Shown: positions 16,409 through 25,759, counted from the first letter of the stretch. The stretch: 64,000 nt of DNA from Bin87 sp965203195 (GCA_965203195.1 OZ241860.1:2666001-2730000); one strand, 5' to 3'. Notes: generated from the letters alone by a model not told the origin. Translations and numbers: made by a program.

Positions 16409-16915
16409 TTGCCGTCAGTCACCGTTGAACTAATCAAAACCCTGCGCGAGCAAACCGGCGCCGGCATCAGCGACTGCAAGCAGGCCCTCGAGGACAACGA
16501 CGGCAACCTGGAACAGGCCGTAGCCGCCCTCCGCCAAAAGGGCTTCGAACAGGCCGCCAAACGCGCCGACCGCGAAACCTCCCAGGGCCTGGTGGAATCC
16601 TACATCCACACCGGCGGCCGCGTCGGCGCCCTGGTGCAGCTGGGCTGCGAAACCGACTTCGTCGCCCGCACCGAACAATTCCGCGCCCTCGCCCACGACA
16701 TCGCCATGCAGGTCGCCGCAATGTCACCCGTCTATATCAGCGCCGACGACCAGGCCCCCGACGACCACCGCCCCGCCGCCCAGGTCTGCCTCCTCCAGCA
16801 GCCCTTCATCAAGGACGGCTCCCGCACCCTCGCCGACCTGGTACGCGAAACCGCCGCCCAAACCGGCGAAAACGTACGCGTCGTCCACTTCAGCCGCCTG
16901 GCCCTCGGCGAATAA
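16409..16915 (+). CDS. tsf: Elongation factor Ts, short form
   Basis: 168 aa. The N-terminal UBA-like domain (VELIKTLREQTGAGISDCKQAL) and one core module with GRVGALVQLGCETDFVARTEQF (the TDFV nucleotide-exchange motif) are present. The second core subdomain found in E. coli EF-Ts is missing, as is normal in Thermus, Deinococcus and many Chloroflexota. The short form works as a dimer. It recycles EF-Tu from the GDP to the GTP form. TTG start with AGGAGG 6 bases upstream. Confidence 0.95.
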   Translation: MPSVTVELIKTLREQTGAGISDCKQALEDNDGNLEQAVAALRQKGFEQAAKRADRETSQGLVESYIHTGGRVGALVQLGCETDFVARTEQFRALAHDIAMQVAAMSPVYISADDQAPDDHRPAAQVCLLQQPFIKDGSRTLADLVRETAAQTGENVRVVHFSRLALGE

Positions 16916-17022
16916 CCCTCGCCGGCGGGCCGCCGCGCCACCGGCGGGGACTGCCGCCCGCATTCCCGCCGCCATCCCCCGCGCCCGCTGCGCCCCGCCA
17001 CGCCCGCAGGACAGCACTGCCT

Positions 17023-17868
17023 ATGACTGCTCCCAGCATCCCCGGCAACCCCGTCTATCGCCGTGTGCTGCTCAAAATCAGCGGGGAATCCCTCCAGGGC
17101 GCCGGCCCGGATAACATCAACGCCGAGGCCGTCGCCTATCTCGCCGACCAGATCATTGACCTCCAGGCCCGCGGCGTCCAGGTCGCCGTCGTCGTCGGCG
17201 GCGGCAACATCTGGCGCGGCGCCGCCGCCGAGTGCCGCGGTATGGAACGCTCCACCGCCGATTACGCCGGCATGGTCGCCACCATCATCAACGCCCTGGC
17301 CCTCCAGGACGCCCTGGAACGCCGCGGCGCCACCACCCGCACCCAGTCCGCCCTGCCCATCCAGGCCGTCGCCGAACCCTACATCCGCCGCCGCGCCACC
17401 CGCCACCTGGACAAGGGCCGCGTCGTCCTCTTCTGCGCCGGCGCCGGCAACCCCTATATGTCCACCGACACCGCCTCCGCCCTCCGCGCCCTGGAAATCG
17501 GCGCCGACGTCCTCCTGATGGCCAAAAACGGCGTGGACGGCGTGTACGATTCCGATCCCCGCACCAACCCCCAAGCCGTCCGCTTCGGCAACCTGGAATA
17601 CCTGGACGCCGTCAACCGCCGCCTGGAAGTAATGGACTCCACCGCAATGACCCTCTGTATGGACAACCAAATGCCCATCATCGTCTTCAATATATTTGAA
17701 TCGGGCGCAATGCGCCGCATCCTGCGGGGCGACGCCGTCGGCACCACCATCAGCGACGGCAATGGCAACGGCAACGACAACGGCGCCGACGCCGACGCCG
17801 GCGGCAGCCCCCACCGGAACCGCAACGGAGCAGGAGGGAACCAAAATGCCGGAACCACGCCGCAGTAA
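17023..17868 (+). CDS. pyrH: UMP kinase with Asn/Gly-rich tail
   Basis: 281 aa. Residues 1-240 are a complete bacterial UMP kinase of the amino-acid-kinase fold: LLKISGESLQG, VVGGGNIWRG, ADYAGMVATIINALAL and KNGVDGVYDSDP. It phosphorylates UMP with ATP in pyrimidine synthesis. The usual protein ends near VGTTIS. Here about 40 extra residues of Asn/Gly/Asp follow, encoded by GGCAAC-type microsatellite DNA (17757-17845). The tail-coding end also holds the ribosome site and start of frr, which overlaps it by 23 bases. Confidence 0.95.
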   Translation: MTAPSIPGNPVYRRVLLKISGESLQGAGPDNINAEAVAYLADQIIDLQARGVQVAVVVGGGNIWRGAAAECRGMERSTADYAGMVATIINALALQDALERRGATTRTQSALPIQAVAEPYIRRRATRHLDKGRVVLFCAGAGNPYMSTDTASALRALEIGADVLLMAKNGVDGVYDSDPRTNPQAVRFGNLEYLDAVNRRLEVMDSTAMTLCMDNQMPIIVFNIFESGAMRRILRGDAVGTTISDGNGNGNDNGADADAGGSPHRNRNGAGGNQNAGTTPQ

Positions 17869-18457
17869 AGATCAGCCCGCCCCCGAACCGGACGACCGCA
17901 CCATCGCTGACGTGCTGGCCGAAGCCGAACGCAAAATGGGCCAGTCCATCGTCGCTATGCGCCGCGACATCAGCTCCATCCGCACCGGGCGCGCCGCCCC
18001 GGCCCTCATCGAAGACCTCATCGTGGACTACTACGGCGCCCCCACGCCTCTGAAACAGCTCGCCTCCATCTCCGCCCCCGACGCCCGCGCCATTATGGTG
18101 CAGCCTTGGGACCGCCAGGCCCTGCGCGACATCGAGCGCAGCCTCACCCAGTCCGACCTGGGCTTCAACCCGTCCAACGACGGCAATGTCATCACCGTCC
18201 CCGTCCCCCCCCTGACCCGGGAACGCCGCCAGGAAATGGTGCGCCTCCTCAAGCGCAAGGCCGAGGACAGCAAGGTAGCCGTCCGCAACGTCCGCCGCGA
18301 CGGCGTCGATTCCCTCCGCAAAATGGAACGGGACAAGGCCATCTCCCAGGACGAAAACCGCCGCAGCCAGGACGCCCTCCAAAAAACCACCGACGCCCAC
18401 ATCAAGTCCATCGACGAAGTGGCGGCGGCCAAAGAAGCGGAGATTATGGAAGTCTAG
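17846..18457 (+). CDS. frr: Ribosome recycling factor
   Basis: 203 aa. It contains the full RRF fold: SIVAMRRDISSIRTGRA, the YYGAPTPLKQLASI hinge, MVQPWDRQAL, and RDGVDSLRKMERDKAISQDE near the end. It splits post-termination ribosomes together with EF-G. The ATG at 17846 inside the pyrH tail has AGGAGGG 7 bases upstream; this start gives about 15 polar residues ahead of the normal beginning. Translational coupling to pyrH is likely because of the 23-base overlap. Confidence 0.95.
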   Translation: MPEPRRSKDQPAPEPDDRTIADVLAEAERKMGQSIVAMRRDISSIRTGRAAPALIEDLIVDYYGAPTPLKQLASISAPDARAIMVQPWDRQALRDIERSLTQSDLGFNPSNDGNVITVPVPPLTRERRQEMVRLLKRKAEDSKVAVRNVRRDGVDSLRKMERDKAISQDENRRSQDALQKTTDAHIKSIDEVAAAKEAEIMEV

Positions 18458-18497
18458 CCCGGCGCTGCCCGATATTGACCGGCTTTGTCCGGCATTA

Positions 18498-19544
18498 TTG
18501 GGGCAGCCGACCGGCCTCTCCCTGCCGGCTCTAACGCCGGAACGAACTTCCCTGACCCGCGCTTCCCCCGTCCCGCCGTTGCCCCCCGCCCGCCTTTTGT
18601 CCTCTCCAAACCCGCCTGACGCCGCCCCCGTTCCCGGCGCGCCCCGTGCCGTCCCCGGCCCGCCGGACGCCGTGCCGCCCCCGGCCCACGTCGCCATCAT
18701 TATGGACGGCAACGGACGCTGGGCCGCCCGGCGCGCCCGCCCCCGCGCCGACGGCCATCGCCGTGGCGTCGCCAACATCCGCCGCGTCGTCTCCGCCTTG
18801 GCTGAACGCGGCGTCTCCGTAGTCACCCTCTACGCCTTCTCCACCGAAAACTGGCGCCGCCCCACCAACGAAGTCGACAGCCTGATGACCATCCTCGCCG
18901 AGGAAATTGAACCCCAAACCCGGGCCCTCCACGAAGCCGGCGTCCGCCTCGTCCACCTGGGCGACCCACGCCCTCTGGACGCCGGCCTGCAAGACGCCAT
19001 CGCCCGCGCCGAACAGGTCACCCGCCACAACGCCGGCGTAACCCTCAACATCGCCTTCAACTACGGCGGACGCCACGAAATCCTGCAAGCCGTGCGCCGC
19101 ATCCTCAACGACGCCATCCCCCCGGAACAGGTGGACGAAACCCTCTTCGGGCGCTACCTCTACACCAAAGGCGGCCCGGATCCCGACCTGATCATCCGCA
19201 CCGGCGGCGAACAGCGCATCAGCAACTTCCTCCTCTGGCAGGCCGCCTACAGCGAGTACTACCACACCCCTGCCCTCTGGCCCGACCTGGACGCCCCCGA
19301 ACTGGACCGCGCCCTCCGCGCCTACGCCCAACGCCGCCGCCGCTTCGGCGCCCTGGACGCATCCCCGGCATCCCCGGCGTCACCGGCATCCCCGGCATCC
19401 CAGACAACTCCGGCATCCCCGGCATCCCCGGCATCCCAGACATCCCAGACAACTCCGGTAACTCCGGTAACTCCGGCGTCCCCGGCGTCCCCGGCATCCC
19501 CGGCATCCCCGTCAATGCCGCCGCCCTCCGACCGCCGGGAGTAA
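18498..19544 (+). CDS. uppS: Isoprenyl (undecaprenyl) diphosphate synthase with PAS-repeat tail
   Basis: Up to 348 aa. The core begins at HVAIIMDGNGRWA (catalytic Asp in MDGN) and includes LYAFSTENWRRP, FNYGGRHEI and DLIIRTGGEQRISNFLLWQ. It builds the C55 lipid carrier for peptidoglycan and glycan export. The start is uncertain: the TTG at 18498 gives 63 low-complexity residues before the core, while TTG 18579 or GTG 18672 would give normal proteins; none has a good ribosome site. After the core come about 50 residues of Pro-Ala-Ser triplet repeats encoded by 9-base DNA repeats (19360-19510). Confidence 0.92.
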   Translation: MGQPTGLSLPALTPERTSLTRASPVPPLPPARLLSSPNPPDAAPVPGAPRAVPGPPDAVPPPAHVAIIMDGNGRWAARRARPRADGHRRGVANIRRVVSALAERGVSVVTLYAFSTENWRRPTNEVDSLMTILAEEIEPQTRALHEAGVRLVHLGDPRPLDAGLQDAIARAEQVTRHNAGVTLNIAFNYGGRHEILQAVRRILNDAIPPEQVDETLFGRYLYTKGGPDPDLIIRTGGEQRISNFLLWQAAYSEYYHTPALWPDLDAPELDRALRAYAQRRRRFGALDASPASPASPASPASQTTPASPASPASQTSQTTPVTPVTPASPASPASPASPSMPPPSDRRE

Positions 19545-19551
19545 GCCCGCC

Positions 19552-20529
19552 GTGCTGCGCCACCGGGTTCTCACCGCCCTGGTGGGCGTGCCTGCCATCC
19601 TGGCCGCCATCTGGTTCGGCCCTCCGCTGCTGACCCTTGTCGCCGCCGCCGCCGCCGTCATCGGCGTCCGCGAAGCCTATCGCCTCTACCCCCTCGCCGC
19701 CGCCGGCTATAACGGCAACGACAGCGACAGCGACAACGCCACTGGCGGCAGCGGCGATAGCGACGACAGCGACAACCGCAATAGTGATGGCAACGGCAAT
19801 GGCAATAGCGTCAATGGCGACGGCGACCGCAGCGGAGCTGCCGTCCCGCCCCCGCCCGTAACCGCATTGCCCGTCCTCCTGGGCGGAACCTGGGCGGTGG
19901 CGTTAGTGCTGGCCGGCGCCCTGGCCGTCAGGCCGGCCGACTTCGGAATTGCCGCCGCCGCCATCATCATCGCCGGCGCCGTCATCGGCGCCTTGTGGCT
20001 GATTGCCGCTTGGCGCGGACGCCGCCTTCGCCTCGCCATCGCCTGGTTGCTGCTGCCCCCCGCATACATCGGCGGCGCCCTGGCCGCCGCCGTCGCCCTG
20101 CGCGGCCTCGGCGACCACGGCCTCTGGTGGCTGCTCCTCGTCATCCTCGCCGTCTATGCCACCGACACCGGCGCCTACGCCGTCGGCCGCCTCCTCGGCC
20201 GCCATCCCATGGCCCCTGCCATCAGCCCCGGCAAAAACTGGGAAGGCGCTGCCGGCGGCCTGGCCGCCGCCATTATCGCCGCCATCCTGATGGGCATCCT
20301 GATGCCCCTGCCCCTGCAAGTTTGGCAATCGGCGGTAATAGGTGTTATTTTAGGCATCGTCTCGCCGGTAGGCGATCTGCTGGAATCCAAAGCAAAGCGA
20401 CTGGCGGGCGTCAAAGACTCCGGCAACCTGTTCCCCGGCCACGGCGGGATGCTGGACCGTCTGGACAGCCTCTTGCCCTCGCTGACCATCGTGTACCTGC
20501 TGGTGGCCGCGGCCCCCCCGGCCGGCTGA
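19552..20529 (+). CDS. cdsA: Phosphatidate cytidylyltransferase with a low-complexity insert
   Basis: 325 aa, multi-spanning. The C-terminal CDP-alcohol signature is clear: SPVGDLLESKAKRLAGVKDSG then FPGHGGMLDRLDS. It makes CDP-diacylglycerol from CTP and phosphatidate at the membrane. Between the first and second membrane segments (about residues 54-97) lies an Asn/Asp/Ser/Gly microsatellite-encoded insert that normal CdsA lacks. GTG start with GGGAG about 9 bases upstream, inside the end of uppS; gap to uppS is 7 bases. Confidence 0.93.
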   Translation: MLRHRVLTALVGVPAILAAIWFGPPLLTLVAAAAAVIGVREAYRLYPLAAAGYNGNDSDSDNATGGSGDSDDSDNRNSDGNGNGNSVNGDGDRSGAAVPPPPVTALPVLLGGTWAVALVLAGALAVRPADFGIAAAAIIIAGAVIGALWLIAAWRGRRLRLAIAWLLLPPAYIGGALAAAVALRGLGDHGLWWLLLVILAVYATDTGAYAVGRLLGRHPMAPAISPGKNWEGAAGGLAAAIIAAILMGILMPLPLQVWQSAVIGVILGIVSPVGDLLESKAKRLAGVKDSGNLFPGHGGMLDRLDSLLPSLTIVYLLVAAAPPAG

Positions 20530-20569
20530 CCACCCCAGGCCAAAAGCTGAAAAACGGGCGCTAAATCCT

Positions 20570-21736
20570 ATGCGACGCATCGTCATTCTGGGCTCCACCG
20601 GCTCCATCGGACGGCAAACCCTGGACATCGTGCGGGCTTTCCCCCACGAGTTCGAGGTAGTAGGCCTCGCCGCCGGCAGCAACACCGGCCTCCTGCTGGA
20701 ACAGGTCGCCGAATTCAACCCCCGCTACATCTGGTGCGCCGCCCCGCCGCCGCCTCTCCCCCCCGGCGCCGCCCTGCTGCCAATGGACGAAATGGTCGCC
20801 CTGCCCGAAGTCGACCAGGTAATGGTCGCCCTGATGGGCGCCGTCGGCCTGTCCCCCACCCTGGCCGCCTTGCGCGCCGGCAAGCAGGTCGCCCTCTCCA
20901 ACAAGGAACCCATCGTTATGGCCGGCCCTATGCTTAAGGCCGCCGAAGCCAAACACGGCAGCGTCATCCTCCCCGTGGACAGCGAACCCAGCGCCATCTG
21001 GCAATGCCTCCAGGGCGAGGACAACCACATCCGCCGCCTCCTGATCACCGCTAGCGGCGGCCCCTTCCGCCGCACCCCCTTGGATCAGCTGGCCTCCGTA
21101 ACCCCCGAACAGGCCCTCCGCCATCCCACCTGGCAAATGGGCGCCAAAATCACCATCGACTCCGCAACCCTGATGAACAAAGCCTTCGAAGTCATCGAAT
21201 CCCACTGGCTCTTCGGCGTCCCTTGGGACGACATCGCCGTCCTGGTGCATCCCCAAAGCACCATCCATTCTATGGTGGAGTTTGACGACGGCTCCGTCAA
21301 GGCCCAGCTGGGCCCCCCCAGTATGCGCCTGCCCATCCAGTATGCCCTGTTCTACCCCAAACGCTTCCCCAACGCCGCCATCCCTCGTCTGGACATCGCC
21401 GCCCCGTGGTCCCTGGACTTTGAGCCGTTGCCGCCGGAACGCTACCCCTGCTTCGACCTGGCCGTTGCCGCCGGCCGCGCCGGCGGCGCTATGCCCGCCG
21501 TATTGAGCGCCGCCGATGAAGTCGCCGTCGCGGCCTTCCTCCAGCGCCGCATCGGTTTTACCGGCATCCACCGCGTCGTCGCGCAAACCCTGTCCGAATA
21601 CGGCAACCAAACCTCGTCCGCCCCGGACTGCGACCTGGACGCCATCCGCGCCGCCGACCTCTGGGCCGCCGCCCGTGCCCGGGAACTGGCCGGCCTCCCC
21701 GCCCTCAAAACCGCCCCCAACCGGAACCCGGCCTGA
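20570..21736 (+). CDS. dxr: 1-deoxy-D-xylulose 5-phosphate reductoisomerase
   Basis: 388 aa, normal length. The NADPH site GSTGSIGRQTLDI is at 8-20, NKE at 111-113, the metal/catalytic segment VDSEPSAIWQ at 136-145, ITASGGPFR, and HPQSTIHSMVEFDDGSVKAQ. It commits carbon to the MEP isoprenoid pathway, which feeds the UppS upstream. Position 140 is Pro where most DXRs have His (DSEHxA), and PSMRLP replaces the usual PDMRxP; both may be lineage-specific. The ATG at 20570 has only a weak ribosome site. Confidence 0.94.
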   Translation: MRRIVILGSTGSIGRQTLDIVRAFPHEFEVVGLAAGSNTGLLLEQVAEFNPRYIWCAAPPPPLPPGAALLPMDEMVALPEVDQVMVALMGAVGLSPTLAALRAGKQVALSNKEPIVMAGPMLKAAEAKHGSVILPVDSEPSAIWQCLQGEDNHIRRLLITASGGPFRRTPLDQLASVTPEQALRHPTWQMGAKITIDSATLMNKAFEVIESHWLFGVPWDDIAVLVHPQSTIHSMVEFDDGSVKAQLGPPSMRLPIQYALFYPKRFPNAAIPRLDIAAPWSLDFEPLPPERYPCFDLAVAAGRAGGAMPAVLSAADEVAVAAFLQRRIGFTGIHRVVAQTLSEYGNQTSSAPDCDLDAIRAADLWAAARARELAGLPALKTAPNRNPA

Positions 21737-21929
21737 CCCGCCACCCGCCCGGCGCGCCGGACGTCAACGGCGCTCCGGCGTCTATGCCGACGCCCCCGGC
21801 CCGGCGCCGGGCACAGCCCCACTGCGCACCGCGCGTCATCCCGCCCGCCGGCGCGCTCATATCGGTCTGCGCCATCATTCACTTCACATCCAGACGACAT
21901 CGCGCCGCCGGCGCCCCCCCTTGGTGATT

Positions 21930-23375
21930 ATGGACACTTGGCTGATTGCGCTAGCATCCTTCATCCCGATGCTGCTCCTACTGGTAGTCATTCACGAACT
22001 CGGCCACTTCTGGACCGCCAAAGCCTTCGGCATCAAGGTGCTGGAATTCGGCGTCGGCTTCCCGCCCCGCGCCTTCGGCATCTACACCGGCCGCAGCGAA
22101 CTCCTGCTGGACCACGACACCGACATCCTCAACGGCGCCCCGGCCGACCTCCGGCCGGGCCAGCTGATCAGCGTCCTCTCCGGCGAAACCCACGACGGCC
22201 GCCTGGTGGCCCGCTACATCGAACTGCCCGCCGCCCCCCGCAGCAACGGCAGCGTCAGCAGCGACGGCAACGGCAGCAACAACAACGGTAGCGGCAGCGG
22301 CTTGCTCGCCAGGCTGCGGGGCTTCGCCGGCAGTGGCCGCCGGAACCCCGACCACCCCGCTGCCCCGCCCCGCGCCCGGCGTCTGAACGACGTCGCCGCC
22401 AACAATCTGCTCCGGCACGAGGGCCGCGTGCGGGAAATCGGGGATGGCCGCATCGTCCTGGCCGATATGATTTACTCCGTGAACTGGCTGCCCATCGGCG
22501 GCTTCGTCCGTATGCCCGGCGAAAGCGACCCCCGCGCCCCTCACAGCCTGGCCCGCCGCCAGCCCTGGCAGCGCGCCATCGTCCTGGCCGCCGGCTCGGC
22601 GATGAACGCCCTCTTCCCCATCATCGCCTTCGCCATCGTCTTTATGCTGCCCCACTCCGTCCCTCTGCCCGGCACCGTTGAAATCAAGGCCGTTACCCCC
22701 GACTCGCCCGCCGCCGTCGCCGGCCTGCTCCCCGGCGACCGGGTGCTGGCTGTGAACGGCGCCCCCGTGAACGCCATCCCCGACCTGCCTGCCACCGTGC
22801 GCGCCTCCGCCGGCGCCGAAATGCTCTGGCAGATCGACCGTGACGGCCGGCAGCTGCCGGCCCGCCTTACCCCCCGCGCCAATCCTCCGTCGGGCCAAGC
22901 CTCCGTTGGCATCCGCTTTGGCCCCGTTGAGGAAAGACGCATTGAGCCTCCCTGGACGGCGGTGCGGCTGGGCGTCGTTCAAACCTGGAATACGCTGGAA
23001 CTCATCTGGACGGAAATCCGCAGCTGGTTCGGCGGCGAAGGCGGCAGCGGCCGGGGGCCGGAATTCAGCGGCCCCATCGGCATCGCCCGCGTCGCCGGCG
23101 AAGTCACCCGCCAAAGCGGTTTCGAGGGCTGGATGACCATCGCCATCCTGTTGAGCATCAACCTGGCCATCCTCAACATCCTCCCCTTCCCAATGCTGGA
23201 CGGCGGACGCCTGCTGTTCGTATGCATTGAATGGGTGCGGGGCGGCAAGCGCGTGCCGCCGGAAAAAGAGGGATTGGTGCACCTCATCGGCTTCGTGGCC
23301 CTGATGGCGCTGATTATAGTCATCTCCGCCAACGACATCATCCGGCTGATCCAGGGCATTTCCCCGTTGGGATAA
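21930..23375 (+). CDS. rseP: RseP-type site-2 protease
   Basis: 481 aa membrane metalloprotease. Zinc motif HELGH at 22-26 in the first membrane helix, a PDZ domain (DSPAAVAGLLPGDRVLAVNG), and the second metal motif NILPFPMLDGGRL before the last helices. It cuts transmembrane segments of regulators in envelope stress signalling. Between the first helix and the PDZ domain is a long cytoplasm/periplasm region (residues about 50-170) with an Asn/Ser/Gly low-complexity insert (22240-22310), much longer than in E. coli. In-frame TTG, GTG and ATG at 21921-21930 are all possible starts; ATG was taken. The 190 bases before it hold no gene. Confidence 0.93.
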   Translation: MDTWLIALASFIPMLLLLVVIHELGHFWTAKAFGIKVLEFGVGFPPRAFGIYTGRSELLLDHDTDILNGAPADLRPGQLISVLSGETHDGRLVARYIELPAAPRSNGSVSSDGNGSNNNGSGSGLLARLRGFAGSGRRNPDHPAAPPRARRLNDVAANNLLRHEGRVREIGDGRIVLADMIYSVNWLPIGGFVRMPGESDPRAPHSLARRQPWQRAIVLAAGSAMNALFPIIAFAIVFMLPHSVPLPGTVEIKAVTPDSPAAVAGLLPGDRVLAVNGAPVNAIPDLPATVRASAGAEMLWQIDRDGRQLPARLTPRANPPSGQASVGIRFGPVEERRIEPPWTAVRLGVVQTWNTLELIWTEIRSWFGGEGGSGRGPEFSGPIGIARVAGEVTRQSGFEGWMTIAILLSINLAILNILPFPMLDGGRLLFVCIEWVRGGKRVPPEKEGLVHLIGFVALMALIIVISANDIIRLIQGISPLG

Positions 23376-23471
23376 GTGCCGGCCAGGCCCGTCCGCCGCC
23401 CGTCTGCCGCCGGCTTCACCAGCAAGAGTCAAGCCCGCGTGGAACGAGTAGTCAGGGGGGACAAGTAAGGA

Positions 23472-23960
23472 ATGAACAATAGCGACCGCGATAGCAATGA
23501 CGGCGCCAACTGGCAGCTCTGGCGGTTCGTTGACGGCGCCCTGGCCATCAGCGTCAGTATGCTCCTGGCCGCCCTGCTCCGGGACTGCCTGTCCTGCGGC
23601 GGCTGGCCCGTCTTGGGCTACCTGCACGGGCTGGCCGCCCGGGATGACGGGGTTATCATAGTGGGGACGATGCTGCTGTTCCCCACCACAGCCATAATCT
23701 ACGGAGGTATCAAAGTGTTTTTCGCCGCCAGAGAAGCCGTCCGCCGCGAAGCGCGGGAAAAGGGCCGCCGGGAAGGTCTCCAGGAAGGCCGGCAGGAAGG
23801 CATCCGGGAGGGTCTCCAGGAAGGCCGGCAGGAGGGCATCCGGGAAGGTCTCCAGGAGGGCCGGCAGGAGGAGCGCGAGCGCATCAGGAAAGAACTGGCG
23901 AAGCAGGGCATCGCCATCAGCCCGGAACTCGCCAAAATCCTGAACAGCGACAACAAGTAG
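23472..23960 (+). CDS. Membrane/charged-tail protein, copy 1 of a tandem triplet
   Basis: 162 aa. A polar N-terminus (MNNSDRDSND) is followed by WQLWRFVDGALAIS, two hydrophobic segments (about 20-38 and 60-80) and a charged helical tail. The tail holds EGLQEGRQEGIR 12-residue units, repeated about three times in this copy, and ends LAKQGIAISPELAKIL. It is nearly identical to the next two genes except for the number of tail units. RpnC/Rpn-type transposases and Uma2 proteins often carry similar QEG tails, but no nuclease domain is seen here. Function unknown. Preceded by AAGGA about 5 bases upstream. Confidence 0.72.
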   Translation: MNNSDRDSNDGANWQLWRFVDGALAISVSMLLAALLRDCLSCGGWPVLGYLHGLAARDDGVIIVGTMLLFPTTAIIYGGIKVFFAAREAVRREAREKGRREGLQEGRQEGIREGLQEGRQEGIREGLQEGRQEERERIRKELAKQGIAISPELAKILNSDNK

Positions 23961-23968
23961 TACCAGCT

Positions 23969-24397
23969 ATGGGCAGCAACGATAGCGATGGCGATGGCCG
24001 CAGCAACTGGCAGCTCTGGCGGTTCGTTGACGGCGCCCTGTCCATCAGCGTCAGTATGCTCCTGTCGGCCCTGCTCCGGGACTGCCTGTCCTGCGGCGGC
24101 TGGCCCGTCCTGGGCTACCTGCACGGGCTGGCCGCCCGGGATGACGGGGTTATCATAGTGGGGACGATGCTGTTGTTCCCCACCACAGCCGCAATCTACG
24201 GAGGTATCAAAGTGTTTTTCGCCGCCAGAGAAGCCGTCCGCCGCGAAGCGCGGGAAAAGGGCCGGCAGGAGGGCATCCGGGAAGGTCTCCAGGAGGGCCG
24301 GCAGGAGGAGCGCGAGCGCATCAGGAAAGAGCTGGCGAAGCAGGGCGTCACCATCGGCCCGGAACTCGCCAAAATCCTGAACGGCGACGACAAGTAG
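23969..24397 (+). CDS. Membrane/charged-tail protein, copy 2 of a tandem triplet
   Basis: 142 aa. Same layout as copy 1 with a different N-terminal tip (MGSNDSDGDGRSN) and a shorter tail (about one and a half QEG units). The DNA from FVDGALSIS to AREKGR is almost identical to copies 1 and 3, so duplication or gene conversion is recent. The 8-base gap after copy 1 and the same junction before copy 3 indicate one polycistronic message. Confidence 0.72.
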   Translation: MGSNDSDGDGRSNWQLWRFVDGALSISVSMLLSALLRDCLSCGGWPVLGYLHGLAARDDGVIIVGTMLLFPTTAAIYGGIKVFFAAREAVRREAREKGRQEGIREGLQEGRQEERERIRKELAKQGVTIGPELAKILNGDDK

Positions 24398-24405
24398 CGC
24401 CAGCT

Positions 24406-24810
24406 ATGGGCAGCAACGATAGCGACAGCGATGGCCGCAACAACTGGCAGCTCTGGCGGTTCGTTGACGGCGCCCTGGCCATCAGCGTCAGTATGCTCCT
24501 GGCCGCCCTGCTCCGGGACTGCCTGTCCTGCGGCGGCTGGCCCGTCCTGGGCTACCTGCACGGGCTGGCCGCCCGGGACGACGGGGTTATAATAGTGGGG
24601 ACAATGCTGCTGTTCCCCACCACAGCCACGATCTACGGAGGTATCAAAGTGTTTTTCGCCGCCAGAGAAGCCGTCCGCCGCGAATCGCGGGAAAAGGGCC
24701 GGCAAGAAGGTAGAGACGAGGAGCGCGAGCGCATCAGGAAAGAGCTGGCGAAGCAGGGCGTAGCCATCAGCCCGGAACTCGCCAAAATCCTGAACGGCAA
24801 CAACAAATAG
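24406..24810 (+). CDS. Membrane/charged-tail protein, copy 3 of a tandem triplet
   Basis: 134 aa, the shortest copy. The QEG repeat has collapsed to a single GRQEGRDEERERIRKEL. The N-terminal half and the ISPELAKILNGNNK end match the other copies. The series 162, 142, 134 aa differs by deletions in the tail of whole multiples of the repeat. It ends 53 bases before the convergent permease gene. Confidence 0.72.
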   Translation: MGSNDSDSDGRNNWQLWRFVDGALAISVSMLLAALLRDCLSCGGWPVLGYLHGLAARDDGVIIVGTMLLFPTTATIYGGIKVFFAAREAVRRESREKGRQEGRDEERERIRKELAKQGVAISPELAKILNGNNK

Positions 24811-24863
24811 GCTCCCCGACCACGGCAAGGCCGCGCTCATAATGCCGGGAGAAACGCGTTCCC

Positions 24864-25759
24864 TTATCCCGCCCGGCGCAAGCGCGGGTCCAGGTAATCC
24901 CGCAGCCAGTCCCCAAAAAAGTTGAACGCCATCACCACAATGGTAATCACCAGCCCGGGGAACAACGCCAGCCACCACGCCTGCGTCAAAAACTCCCGCG
25001 CCTCGGCCACCATAATCCCCCACGCCGGATCCCCGGGCGCCAGTCCCAGCCCCAAAAAGCTCAACGACGCCTCCAGCAAAATGACCTGCCCTACGCTCAC
25101 GCTGGTCAGCACCATCAGCGTATTAATCACATTGGGGAACAGATGCCGCCAGACAATCATCCCCGGCGACACCCCGTAAATCTGCGCCAGGATGACAAAA
25201 TCCCGGTCCCGCACCGACAGCACCTCCCCCGTATCATCCGCGCAAAACGCGCCCACTGGGTAGCCGCAATGGCAATCATCACATTCCACACGCCCGTGCC
25301 CAGATAGGTCACAATCAGCAGCGCCACCAGAATCGACGGGAACCCCAGCACCGCGTCCGTTATCCGCATCAGCACGGAATCCACCCACCGTCCGGCGTAG
25401 CCCGACGCCAGCCCTACCACCGTCCCCGCCAGGATGGCCACCACCATCGACGGCGCCGTCACCTGCAACATCGTCCGCGCCCCGAAAATCAGCCGGCTCA
25501 ACATATCCTTCCCCAGCCGGTCGCTGCCCAGGATATGCTCCGAACTGGTGAACGGCGCCTGCAACTTGTTGCGGACATCGTTCTCCCGCGGATCGTAGGG
25601 CGCAATCAGGTTGGCGAATATGGCGCAGAAAACGATCACCAGCAGAATGGCAATCGGAATCCACGGCAGGCGGGCATCGCGGATACGCTGCGCCAGACTC
25701 GGCCGCGCGCGCTCCTCAAGTATCAGGATCGGGTTTTCAGCAGTCAAAACGCGCTCCAA
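24864..25759 (-). pseudogene. Peptide-type ABC transporter permease (DppC-like), frameshifted
   Basis: The N-terminal two thirds read from 25759 in one frame (cytoplasmic lead, PWIPIAILLVIVFCAIFANLI, LGSDRLGKDMLSRLIFG, then MRITDAVLGFPSILVALLIV and RFARMIRG). The rest reads in another frame (EVLSVRDRDFVILAQIYG, HLFPNVINTLMVL, ASLSFLGLG, FNFFGDWLRDYLDPRLR). Joining them needs one extra base in the C run at 25226-25230 (G run on the coding strand). With it the protein would be a normal permease of about 298 aa containing the EAA loop. A sequencing or assembly slip in a homopolymer is as likely as a true mutation. TTG start with AGGAA just upstream. Confidence 0.85.
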
